A stretch of 64,000 nucleotides of DNA. Source: Streptomyces sporangiiformans (GTDB lineage: Bacteria; Actinomycetota; Actinomycetes; Streptomycetales; Streptomycetaceae). Shown here one piece after another: positions 24,791 to 33,234 of this stretch (its first letter is position 1; the number at the start of each line of letters is the position of its first letter). A model generated the notes under the pieces. It was not told the origin of the DNA. It saw only the letters and a program-made list of their open reading frames with translations, and did no database searches. The stretch is from the NCBI RefSeq assembly GCF_005768555.2, contig NZ_VCHX02000351.1:1-64000 (forward strand). Reading direction: 5' to 3'. The translations under genes were made by a program, and so were the position numbers.

Positions 24791-26876
24791 CACCGCGGCG
24801 AGCACGAGCGTGGCCACCCACTGCCCGTACTGCGCCCTGCAGTGCGGGACCCGCCTCGGCCACGACTCAGGGGGGACGGTGGTGGAGCCCTCCGACTTCC
24901 CCGTCAACGACGGCAGGCTGTGCCAGAAGGGCTGGACCGCTCCCGCCCTGCTCGACGTCCGGGACCGGCTGCGCCACCCGCTTGTGCGCGACGCGGTCGG
25001 CCGTCTCGTCCCGGTCGACTGGGACACCGCCCTGGACACCGTCGCCGAAAAGCTGTGGCGGATCCGCGACGAGCACGGCCCAGACGCGCTCGCCGTGTTC
25101 GGCGGGGGCGGCCTCACCAACGAGAAGGCGTACCTGCTGGGCAAGTTCGCCCGGCTCGCCCTGAAGACCAGCCAGATCGACTACAACGGCCGGTTCTGCA
25201 TGTCCTCGGCCGCCGTGGCCGGGGCGGTGGCCTTCGGCCTGGACCGCGGACTGCCCTTCCCGGTCGGCGACCTGGGCGGGGCGGAGGCGATCCTGCTCGC
25301 CGGCGCCAACCCCGCCGAGACGATGCCTCCGCTCATGCAGCACCTGGAGAAGGCCGACTGCATCGTCGTCGACCCCCGCCGCACCAAGACCGCCGAGCGC
25401 GCCGCCCTGCACCTGCAACCGGTGCCGGGCACCGACCTGGCGCTGGCGCTGGGGCTGCTGCACATCGCCGTGAGCGACGGCTGGTGCGACAAGGAGTACG
25501 TCCAGGAGCGCACCACCGGCTTCGACGCGGCCTGGCGGCGCGCCGTGACCTGGTGGCCCGAGCGCGTCGAACGCGTCACCGGCGTCCCCGTCGCCGAACA
25601 GCGCGCCGCCGTACGGATGCTGGGCGAGGCGCGGCGGGCGTACGTGCTGACGGGCCGCGGCGCCGAGCAGCACAGCAAGGGCGCCGACACGGCCGCGGCC
25701 TTCATCAACCTCGCGCTCGCCCTGGGACTCCCCGGCGTCGCCGGAAGCGGTTACGGCTGCCTGACCGGACAGGGCAACGGGCAGGGCGGCCGCGAGCACG
25801 GCCAGAAGGCCGACCAGCTCCCCGGCTACCGCATGATCACCGACTCGGCGGCACGGGCCCACGTGGCGCAGGTCTGGGGCGCAGACCCGGACACCCTGCC
25901 CGGCCCGGGCCGCAGCGCCTACGAACTGCTCGACGCGCTCGGCACCGACGGCGGCCCGCGGGCCCTGCTGGTGTTCGGCTCCAACCCCGCCGTGTCCGCG
26001 CCGAACGCCGCCCACGTCTGCGACCGGCTGGCCTCCCTCGACCTCCTGGTGGTGGCCGACTTCGTGCCGTCGGACACCGCGCGGATGGCCGACGTGGTGC
26101 TCCCGGTCGCCCAGTGGGCCGAGGAGGAGGGCACCATGACCAACCTGGAGGGCCGGGTGCTGCGCCGCCGCCGGCTGCACCCCCCGCCGGACGGCGTGCG
26201 CACCGACCTGGAGGTCCTGCACGGCCTCGCGGTCCGGCTCGGCGAACCGGCAGACCGCTACCCGACCTCGCCGCGCCAGGTCTTCGAGGAACTGCGGCGC
26301 GCCTCCCGCAGCGGCAGGGCGGACTACTCCGGCATCAGCTACGACCGCCTGGACGCGGGGGAGACCCTGCACTGGCCCTGCCCGGAGACCCCCGGCGGGG
26401 AGCCGCACCCCGGCACCCCCCGCCTCTTCCTCGACCGCTTCGCGCACCCGGACGGACGCGCCCGGTTCGCCGAGGTCGACCACCGCGACCCCGCCGAGAC
26501 CACCGACGCCGACCACCCCCTGTACGCCACGACCGGCCGCGTGCTCGCGCACTACCAGTCCGGCGCGCAGACCCGCCGCGTGACCGAACTGCACGAGGCC
26601 GCGCCCGAACCGTTCGTCGAGATCCACCCCGACACCGCCGAGCGCGCCGGGCTGCGCGAGGGCGAACCGGCCCGCATCACCTCGGCCCGCGGCACCGCCG
26701 TCGCGCGCGTGCGGCTGGTCGGCAGCATGCGCACGGACACGGTGTTCGTGCCGTTCCACTATCCCGGCCCCGGCCGGGCCAACCTGATCACCAGCACCGC
26801 CCTCGACCCCCGCAGCAGGATGCCCGAGTTCAAGGTCTGCGCCGTGCGGATCGAACCCGGCACCGATGCGTCGTGA
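24783..26876 (+). CDS. nasA: Assimilatory-type molybdopterin nitrate reductase
   Basis: 697 aa, full length for a NasA-type bis-MGD enzyme. The [4Fe-4S] cysteines are C14, C17, C21 and C47. Molybdopterin-binding blocks follow (FGGGGLTNEKAYLLGKFAR, GSGYGCLTGQGNGQGGREHGQK). The C-terminal dinucleotide-binding domain (about 560-697) has GRVLAHYQSGAQTRR. It reduces nitrate to nitrite in the cytoplasm with electrons from the FAD proteins encoded next. There is no Tat signal, which fits an assimilatory enzyme. GTG 24783 overlaps the porter stop. Confidence 0.93.
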   Translation: MPDTAASTSVATHCPYCALQCGTRLGHDSGGTVVEPSDFPVNDGRLCQKGWTAPALLDVRDRLRHPLVRDAVGRLVPVDWDTALDTVAEKLWRIRDEHGPDALAVFGGGGLTNEKAYLLGKFARLALKTSQIDYNGRFCMSSAAVAGAVAFGLDRGLPFPVGDLGGAEAILLAGANPAETMPPLMQHLEKADCIVVDPRRTKTAERAALHLQPVPGTDLALALGLLHIAVSDGWCDKEYVQERTTGFDAAWRRAVTWWPERVERVTGVPVAEQRAAVRMLGEARRAYVLTGRGAEQHSKGADTAAAFINLALALGLPGVAGSGYGCLTGQGNGQGGREHGQKADQLPGYRMITDSAARAHVAQVWGADPDTLPGPGRSAYELLDALGTDGGPRALLVFGSNPAVSAPNAAHVCDRLASLDLLVVADFVPSDTARMADVVLPVAQWAEEEGTMTNLEGRVLRRRRLHPPPDGVRTDLEVLHGLAVRLGEPADRYPTSPRQVFEELRRASRSGRADYSGISYDRLDAGETLHWPCPETPGGEPHPGTPRLFLDRFAHPDGRARFAEVDHRDPAETTDADHPLYATTGRVLAHYQSGAQTRRVTELHEAAPEPFVEIHPDTAERAGLREGEPARITSARGTAVARVRLVGSMRTDTVFVPFHYPGPGRANLITSTALDPRSRMPEFKVCAVRIEPGTDAS

Positions 26877-26884
26877 GGCCCGCC

Positions 26885-28276
26885 ATGCCCGCCTCGAACC
26901 ACGTCCTCGTCGTCGGCCACGGCCCCGCGGCGCACCGGCTCGTCGAACGCGTGCGTCACCACGGGCACCGGGGCCCGGTCACCGCGCTGGGCGCGGAGCC
27001 ACGGCCGGCCTACAACCGCGTGCTCCTGACGTCCCTCCTCGGCGGCACCCTCACCGCCGAGGACCTGAAGCTGCCGGACCCCCCGGACGGCGTACGCGTC
27101 AGGACGGGCGTCACCGCCACCGCCGTGGACCGCGCCCGCCGCCTGGTCCACACCGACACCGGGGAGACCCACCCCTACGACCACCTGGTGCTGGCCACCG
27201 GCGCCCGGCCCCGGATCCCGCACCTGCCCGGCCTGCTCACCGCGGACGGCGGGCTCACCGAGGGCGCCACCGCCCTGCGCACCCTCGCCGACTGCGAACG
27301 GCTCGCGGACGGGCCCGTGGTGGTGCTCGGCGCCGGCGTCCTCGGCACGGAGACCACGCTCGCGCTGCTGCGAGCCGGCCGCGACGTCACCCTCGTACAC
27401 CCCGGACCGCACCCCATGGACGACCGGCTCGACGACATGGCCGGCGCCCTGCTCGCCGACCACCTCCGCTCTCGCGGCGCCCATCTGCGGCTGCGGCGCG
27501 CCGCCGCGGAGTACCGGCCCGGCAAACTGGCCCTCGACGACAGGGAGATCCTCCGGGCCGACGCGCTGGTGCTGTGCACCGGCGTCGAACCCGAGACCGC
27601 ACTCGCCCGGCGGGCCGGACTGGCCGTCCGAACGGGCGTGGTCGTCGACCGGCACCTGCGCACCAACGACCCGCGCGTCCACGCGATTGGGGACTGCGCG
27701 GAATTCGACGGCGAAGCGCCCGGACTCGTCACCACCACCTGGGAACAGGCGGAGACCCTCGCCAGGATCCTCAGCGGCGAGGAGGCGCACCACCGCGCCG
27801 ACCGGCCCGTCGTACGTCTGAAGGCGCCCGGCATCGACCTGGCCTGCCTCGGCCCGCCCGACCCGCCGGGCGCCACCCGGCACGTCACGCTGTCCGACCC
27901 CGCCCGGGGCCGCTACGCCAGGCTCGCACTGTCCGGCGAGCGGATCCTCGGCGGGGTCCTCATCGGCCTGCCGCGCGCCACCGCCGCGGTCGGCCAGCTG
28001 TACGAACGCGGCCTGCCGGTGCCGTCCGACCGGCTCGGGCTCCTGCTGGGCACCGCGGCCACCGAACGGCCCGCCTCCGTCGAACTGCCCGACGAGGCCG
28101 TGCTCTGCCACTGCAACCACGTCACCAAGGGAGACCTGCTCCGCGCGTGGCGCGCCGGCGCCCGTGACCTGCCGGGCGTCGCCGTCGCGACCCGGGCCAC
28201 CACCGGCTGCGGCGGCTGCGCGGACGACGTGCGGCTCGTCCTGGCATCAGCGACCGGAGGGAACAGCGACCCATGA
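26885..28276 (+). CDS. FAD-dependent NAD(P)H reductase with Bfd-like [2Fe-2S] domain
   Basis: 463 aa. An N-terminal NirB/NasC-type pyridine-nucleotide-disulphide oxidoreductase (about 1-390) is followed by a Bfd-like domain with CHCNHVTKGDLL and TTGCGGC, the four cysteines for a [2Fe-2S] cluster. This is the pattern of electron-transfer subunits feeding NasA. The first dinucleotide motif reads GHGPAA, so the third Gly of GxGxxG is replaced by Ala, while the second (VVLGAGVLGTET) is complete. It starts 8 bp after nasA and overlaps the next gene by ATGA. Confidence 0.88.
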   Translation: MPASNHVLVVGHGPAAHRLVERVRHHGHRGPVTALGAEPRPAYNRVLLTSLLGGTLTAEDLKLPDPPDGVRVRTGVTATAVDRARRLVHTDTGETHPYDHLVLATGARPRIPHLPGLLTADGGLTEGATALRTLADCERLADGPVVVLGAGVLGTETTLALLRAGRDVTLVHPGPHPMDDRLDDMAGALLADHLRSRGAHLRLRRAAAEYRPGKLALDDREILRADALVLCTGVEPETALARRAGLAVRTGVVVDRHLRTNDPRVHAIGDCAEFDGEAPGLVTTTWEQAETLARILSGEEAHHRADRPVVRLKAPGIDLACLGPPDPPGATRHVTLSDPARGRYARLALSGERILGGVLIGLPRATAAVGQLYERGLPVPSDRLGLLLGTAATERPASVELPDEAVLCHCNHVTKGDLLRAWRAGARDLPGVAVATRATTGCGGCADDVRLVLASATGGNSDP

Positions 28277-29535
28277 CCCGCACACCGCGCACCCTGGTGG
28301 TCGTCGGACACGGCATGGTCGGCCACCGCCTGGTGGAACACCTGCGCGCCCACGACCGGCACGGCACCTGGCGTGTCGTCGTCCTGGCCGAGGAGCCCCG
28401 CCCCGCCTACAACCGGGTTGCCCTGTCGTCCTACCTGGAGGGCAAGAGCGCCGCCGACATCACCCTCGCCGACCACGAGTTCCTCAGCGACCCCCTGGTG
28501 GACCTGCGGACGGCCGCCCCGGCGACCGGCATCGACCGGCGGGCGCGCACCGTCACGACCGCCGACGGCACCGTCACCCACTACGACGCCCTCGTGCTCG
28601 CCACCGGGTCACGGCCGTTCGTGCCGCCCGTACCCGGACACGACCTGCCCGGCTGTTTCGTCTACCGCACCTTCGACGACCTCGACGCCATCCGCGCGGC
28701 GGCACGCGAGGGACGCCCCGGCGTCGTGGTCGGCGGCGGTCTGCTCGGCCTGGAGGCCGCCGACGCGCTGCGGCTGCTCGGGGTGCGGCCCCACGTCGTG
28801 GAACTCGCGCCGCGCCTGATGCCGCTGCAACTCGACGAAGGCGGAGCAAGGGTGCTCGCCCGGCTCGTCGGCGACCTCGGACTGCGGGTGCACTGCAAAA
28901 CCGCCGTCCAGGCCGTGCGCGCACGAGCCGACGGCCGGGCCTGCGGAGTCACCCTCACCGACGGCAGCACCCTCGACGCCGAACTGGTGGTGTTCTCCGC
29001 CGGGGTGCGCCCCCGCGACGAACTCGCCGGGCCGGCCGGGCTCGCGACGGGCGAACGCGGCGGCTTCCTCGTCGGCGACCGGTGCCGCACCGAGGACCCG
29101 CGCATCTGGGCCGTCGGCGAGTGCGCGGCCGTCCGGGGCCGCACCTACGGGCTCGTCGCGCCCGGCTACCGCATGGCCGAACTGGTCGCCGACCAGCTGC
29201 TCGGCCGCCCCGGCACCCGCTTCGCCGAGCCCGACACCTCCGCCAAGCTCAAACTCCTCGGCGTCGACGTGGCCAGCTTCGGCGACGCCCACGCCGAGAC
29301 CGAGGGTGCCCTGGAGTACGTCCTGCGCGACGACACGGCAGGCACGTACGCGAAGGTCGTCCTCGGCCCGGACGGGCGGGTCCTGCTCGGCGGCGTGCTC
29401 GCAGGCGACGCCTCCGCTTACCGCACGCTGCGCGCCCTGGTCGGCCGCGAACTGACCACTCCCCCCGACAGGTTGCTGTCCGGAGCGGGCCTCGGCGGTC
29501 CGCCGCCACGGGCGCGGGAACCGGCCGCGGCATGA
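28273..29535 (+). CDS. NirB-like FAD/NAD(P) reductase lacking the siroheme domain
   Basis: 420 aa, homologous to the N-terminal half of NirB (about 850 aa in full nitrite reductases). It has VVGHGMVGHRL (intact GxGxxG), EEPRPAYNRVALSSYL, ATGSRPFVPPVPG and GGGLLGLEAADAL. The protein ends after the FAD/NAD domains and has neither Bfd nor siroheme-[4Fe-4S] domains. It is therefore an electron carrier or a NAD(P)H reductase, not a nitrite reductase. It resembles the preceding gene enough to suggest duplication. No NirD-like or siroheme protein is encoded in the window, so the module should stop at nitrite. Confidence 0.88.
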   Translation: MTRTPRTLVVVGHGMVGHRLVEHLRAHDRHGTWRVVVLAEEPRPAYNRVALSSYLEGKSAADITLADHEFLSDPLVDLRTAAPATGIDRRARTVTTADGTVTHYDALVLATGSRPFVPPVPGHDLPGCFVYRTFDDLDAIRAAAREGRPGVVVGGGLLGLEAADALRLLGVRPHVVELAPRLMPLQLDEGGARVLARLVGDLGLRVHCKTAVQAVRARADGRACGVTLTDGSTLDAELVVFSAGVRPRDELAGPAGLATGERGGFLVGDRCRTEDPRIWAVGECAAVRGRTYGLVAPGYRMAELVADQLLGRPGTRFAEPDTSAKLKLLGVDVASFGDAHAETEGALEYVLRDDTAGTYAKVVLGPDGRVLLGGVLAGDASAYRTLRALVGRELTTPPDRLLSGAGLGGPPPRAREPAAA

Positions 29536-29661
29536 CTTGACGGAGTAGTGACCGGCAGTTGGCGACTCCCTCGGCACAGGAGCGACGATCACTGTGCTCC
29601 ACTCCCCGGTGCGCGCCGCGCCGCCCATGACAACGCCCAGGCGGGAAGTGAGGTTTGCCAG

Positions 29662-31227
29662 ATGTCCAGTCGCACAGTAGTCGTCCGGACGACGGCGGGA
29701 CGAGTGGCGGGAGAGCGAGCCGACGGACTCACCGTCTTCCGGGGCGTGCCCTACGCGGCGCCGCCGGTGGGCCCGCTGCGGTTCTCCTCGCCCCGGCCCC
29801 CCGAGCCGTGGCAGGGCGTGCGAGACGCCACCGCCTTCGCCGCGCCCTCGCTGCAGGGCGATTACCTGCCCGACAGCAGCGAGGACAGCCTGTACGCCAA
29901 CGTGTGGACCCCGGACGTGGAAGGCCGTCTGCCGGTCCTCGTCTACATCCACGGCGGCGGCTGGATGCTCGGCGCGGGCAGCGAACCCGACTACGACGGC
30001 GCCCGCACCGCCGTTCACGGCCGGATGGTCGTCGTCAACTTCAACTACCGCCTCGGCGCGTTCGGCTGGGGGCTGCACGAGGAATTCTCCGACCCGCGTA
30101 CGGGCTACTTCGCCAACTGGGGCCTTCAGGACCAGGCGGCGCTCGTGCGCTGGGTCCGCGACAACGCCGCCGCGTTCGGCGGCGACCCCGACCACATCAC
30201 CGTCGCCGGCACCTCCGCGGGCGGCTCCAGCACCTGGCAGCTCGCCCTCCTGCCCGAACTGCGCGGCATCATCAGGAGGATCGTCCCGATCAGCGTCAAG
30301 CACGTGTGGGAACCGGCCAGTTCCTCCACCCCCGAGGAGTCCCGTGAGGTCTACGAGCACCTCGCGCGCCGCTTCGGCACGACCGTGCCGGGCCTGCGCG
30401 CCGTAACGGCCGCCGAACTGCGCGACGCCTGGGACGAGGTGTACGCGGGCAGCCCCACCGGCCGGTTCGTGCAGGGCGGGCGCGAATACCGCGGGCCGGT
30501 CGTCGACGGGCGGTGGATGCGCGGCTACGACCACGCGCTGCCCACGCCCCGCATCCCCATGATGCCCATCTACTGCCGTACCGAGGGTTCGTTCTTCACC
30601 ACCGGGCCCGGATACCCCTACCCCGGCCCGCACCCGGCCGACGAGGCCGGACTGCGCGCGGCTGTCCGCGAGGTCCTCGAAAAGGGCGCCGTCAAGGTCA
30701 CCGACGAGCAGGTGGACGACTGCATCGCCCACTACCGGCGGGCGTCCGTGGCGGAGGGCTTGCCGCGCGACCCGGTGTCGGTGTGGACGCAGGTGTGGGG
30801 TGACGGGCTGTTCCGGTACGAGATAGTCCGGCTCGCCGAGCGGCACGCCCGTGAGTGCGACGCCACCGCGTCCCCGCAGTTCCTCATGGAGTTCGCCCAC
30901 CCGCTCAAGGAGCCGTACGCCGGCACCACCCCGCACGAGGCCGTCGCGAAGTTCCTCTTCGGCACGTTCGCGCTGCCGGTGAACGCGCCCGCCTGCGGGG
31001 ACGGACAGCTGGAGCGAAGGATCTCGGACGCGCTGATCGACCTGGTCGCCTCCTTCGCCCGCGGAAGGACACCGAGCAGCGAGCACGTGCCCGCCTGGCC
31101 GGTGTTCACCCCGGACCGGCCCACCGTGATGGTCCTCGGAGGCGAGCGGGTGGCGCAGATCGGCACGGTGTCGGCTCAACTCCACCTGTCGTACTGGGAC
31201 CGTGCCGGCTGGGCGCCGCGGCCCTGA
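29662..31227 (+). CDS. Type B carboxylesterase
   Basis: 521 aa alpha/beta-hydrolase of the carboxylesterase/cholinesterase family. FRGVPYAAPPVGPLRF opens the domain. YIHGGGW forms the oxyanion hole. GTSAGG carries the nucleophile Ser185 (usually GESAGG). TEGSFF supplies the acid, and TTPHEAVAKFLFGTF contains the catalytic His. There is no signal peptide, so it acts inside the cell, hydrolysing an ester or possibly an amide of a small molecule. ATG 29662 has GTGAGG upstream. It is in line with the AsnB and NAT genes. Confidence 0.92.
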   Translation: MSSRTVVVRTTAGRVAGERADGLTVFRGVPYAAPPVGPLRFSSPRPPEPWQGVRDATAFAAPSLQGDYLPDSSEDSLYANVWTPDVEGRLPVLVYIHGGGWMLGAGSEPDYDGARTAVHGRMVVVNFNYRLGAFGWGLHEEFSDPRTGYFANWGLQDQAALVRWVRDNAAAFGGDPDHITVAGTSAGGSSTWQLALLPELRGIIRRIVPISVKHVWEPASSSTPEESREVYEHLARRFGTTVPGLRAVTAAELRDAWDEVYAGSPTGRFVQGGREYRGPVVDGRWMRGYDHALPTPRIPMMPIYCRTEGSFFTTGPGYPYPGPHPADEAGLRAAVREVLEKGAVKVTDEQVDDCIAHYRRASVAEGLPRDPVSVWTQVWGDGLFRYEIVRLAERHARECDATASPQFLMEFAHPLKEPYAGTTPHEAVAKFLFGTFALPVNAPACGDGQLERRISDALIDLVASFARGRTPSSEHVPAWPVFTPDRPTVMVLGGERVAQIGTVSAQLHLSYWDRAGWAPRP

Positions 31228-31284
31228 ACACCACTCCATCCCTGGGCCATTCATCACCACAGGAACGAAAGGACTGGGAATTCG

Positions 31285-33138
31285 ATGTGCGGACTCGCAG
31301 GCTGGGTCGCCTACGACCACGATCTGTCGGCGCACGGCGGGACGGCGTCGGTCATGACGGAGACGCTGGCGTGCCGGGGACCCGACGACCGCGGCGTGTG
31401 GATCTCGCCGCACGCGATCCTCGGGCACCGCCGGCTCTCCATCATCGACCTGGAGGGCGGCCGCCAGCCCATGCATGTCACCGGCGAGGACGACGGCCTC
31501 CCCGTCATCGTCTACACCGGCGAGGTGTACAACTACCGTGAGCTGAAGGAGGAACTAGCCGGTCTCGGCCACACCTTCCGCACATCCAGCGACACCGAGG
31601 TGGTCCTGCACGCCTACCTGGAGTGGGGCGAGCACTTCGCCGAACGCCTCAACGGCATGTACGCCCTCGCGGTGTGGGACCCGCGCAGCGAGGAACTGCT
31701 GCTGGTCCGCGACCGCATGGGCGTCAAGCCCCTCTTCTACTACCCGACGCCCGACGGCGTGCTGTTCGGCTCCGAGGCCAAGGCCATCCTGGCCCACCCC
31801 GACGCCGAGGCGGTCGTCGACTCCGAGGGCCTGGCGGAGATCTTCGCCATCATCAACACGCCCGGCCACGCCGTCTTCAAGGGCATGCACGAGGTCGTGC
31901 CCGGCACCGTCGTCCGCTTCCACCGCGGTGGCCGCACCACCCGCACCTACTGGCAGCTGGAGGCCCGCCCGCACACCGACGACCTCGACACCACCATCAC
32001 CCGCATCCGCGAACTCCTCGAGGACATCGTCGAACGCCAGCTCATCGCCGACGTCAAGGTGGGCACCCTGCTGTCCGGCGGCCTCGACTCCAGCGCCATC
32101 ACCGCGCTCGCCGCCAAGGTCTTCCGCGACCAGGGCAAGCAGGAACGCATCACGGCCTTCTCCGTGGACTTCAAGAACAGCGAGGAGACCTTCCGCGGCA
32201 ACGGCATCTGGATGGACCCCGACACGCCGCACGCGATCGACGTCGCCCGGCAATCCGGGGCCGAGCACGTCATCGTCGAGCTGGAGAACCACCACGTCCT
32301 CGACGAGGACGTGCGCATGCGGGTGCTGCGCGCCCAGGACCTGCCCATCTCCACCGGCGACATGGAGCACTCCCTCTACCACCTGTGCAAGGCGCTCAAG
32401 GAGCAGGTGACTGTCGCCCTGTCCGGCGAGACCGCGGACGAACTCTTCGGCGGCTACAACTGGTTCTTCGACAAGGAGGCCGTGGAGGGCGACACCTTCC
32501 CCTGGTACGACGCCTGGCGCCGGCTCGGCGGCCTGGACACCATGAAGGAGATCGGCCTCTGGGACCGGCTCGGCCTCGACGAGTACGTCGCCAAGCGGTA
32601 CGCCGAGGCGCTGGCCGAAGTGCCGCGACTGGCGGGCGAGTCCGCCCACGAGGCACGGATGCGGGGGCTGTCGTATCTCAACATCAGCCGCTGGGAGAAC
32701 TTCCTGCTGGACCGCAAGGACCGCATCAGCATGGCCGCGAGCCTGGAGGTCCGGGTGCCGTTCACCGACCACCGGCTCGTGGAGTACGTCTTCAACGTCC
32801 CCTGGGCCATGAAGACCTTCGACGGCCGTGAGAAGAGCCTGCTGCGCGCCGCCGCGAGCCACGTCCTGCCCGAGTCGGTGCTGGAGCGCAAGAAGAGCCC
32901 CTACCCCTCCACCCAGGACGTGGAGTATGTGCGGGCCTTGCGCGCCAAGGTCGAGGCCCTGCTCGTCGGTTCCCCCGTGCTCGACCTCGTGCCGGCCGAG
33001 GGCATCCGCAAGCTGCTGGACAAGCCCGTCGAGTCCTACGCCGGGCTGGGCGGCCTGTGGGGCATGAGGGCCGTCATGGAGCGCCTGGTCGAGTTCGACG
33101 CGTGGGTGAAGGAGTACGACGTCCGCGTGGAGTGGTGA
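31285..33138 (+). CDS. AsnB-type glutamine-dependent amidotransferase
   Basis: 617 aa, full-length asparagine synthetase B architecture. The glutaminase domain begins at Cys2 (MCGLAGW), with RGPDD and the structural YTGEVYNY region. The ATP-pyrophosphatase domain has SGGLDSS at residues 264-270, and ALSGETADELFGGYNWFF and DRKDRISMAASLEVRVPF follow. All catalytic residues look intact, so it can adenylate a carboxylate and transfer ammonia from Gln. In a cluster for an aminohydroxybenzoate it may make an aryl amide, as reported for NspN in nitrosobenzamide biosynthesis. A plain asparagine synthetase remains possible. Confidence 0.9.
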   Translation: MCGLAGWVAYDHDLSAHGGTASVMTETLACRGPDDRGVWISPHAILGHRRLSIIDLEGGRQPMHVTGEDDGLPVIVYTGEVYNYRELKEELAGLGHTFRTSSDTEVVLHAYLEWGEHFAERLNGMYALAVWDPRSEELLLVRDRMGVKPLFYYPTPDGVLFGSEAKAILAHPDAEAVVDSEGLAEIFAIINTPGHAVFKGMHEVVPGTVVRFHRGGRTTRTYWQLEARPHTDDLDTTITRIRELLEDIVERQLIADVKVGTLLSGGLDSSAITALAAKVFRDQGKQERITAFSVDFKNSEETFRGNGIWMDPDTPHAIDVARQSGAEHVIVELENHHVLDEDVRMRVLRAQDLPISTGDMEHSLYHLCKALKEQVTVALSGETADELFGGYNWFFDKEAVEGDTFPWYDAWRRLGGLDTMKEIGLWDRLGLDEYVAKRYAEALAEVPRLAGESAHEARMRGLSYLNISRWENFLLDRKDRISMAASLEVRVPFTDHRLVEYVFNVPWAMKTFDGREKSLLRAAASHVLPESVLERKKSPYPSTQDVEYVRALRAKVEALLVGSPVLDLVPAEGIRKLLDKPVESYAGLGGLWGMRAVMERLVEFDAWVKEYDVRVEW

Positions 33139-33234
33139 CACTCCCGCAGGTGCGGCGCGTGGGCCCGTCCGGTGCCGCGCGCCGCACCGGCATTGGATCC
33201 TCCCCCTCATCTCACACCCGCGAGAAGGACGCTC

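Noticed and set aside
24867..26759. 630-codon minus-strand frame opposite nasA
   Set aside because: Low-complexity Gly/Ala/Val-rich shadow without motifs, opposite an intact molybdoenzyme.
24842..26876. Very long plus-strand frame running into the FAD reductase gene
   Set aside because: The first 680 or so codons are Arg/Ala/Pro-rich shadow of nasA in another frame; only the part from ATG 26885 has domain similarity.
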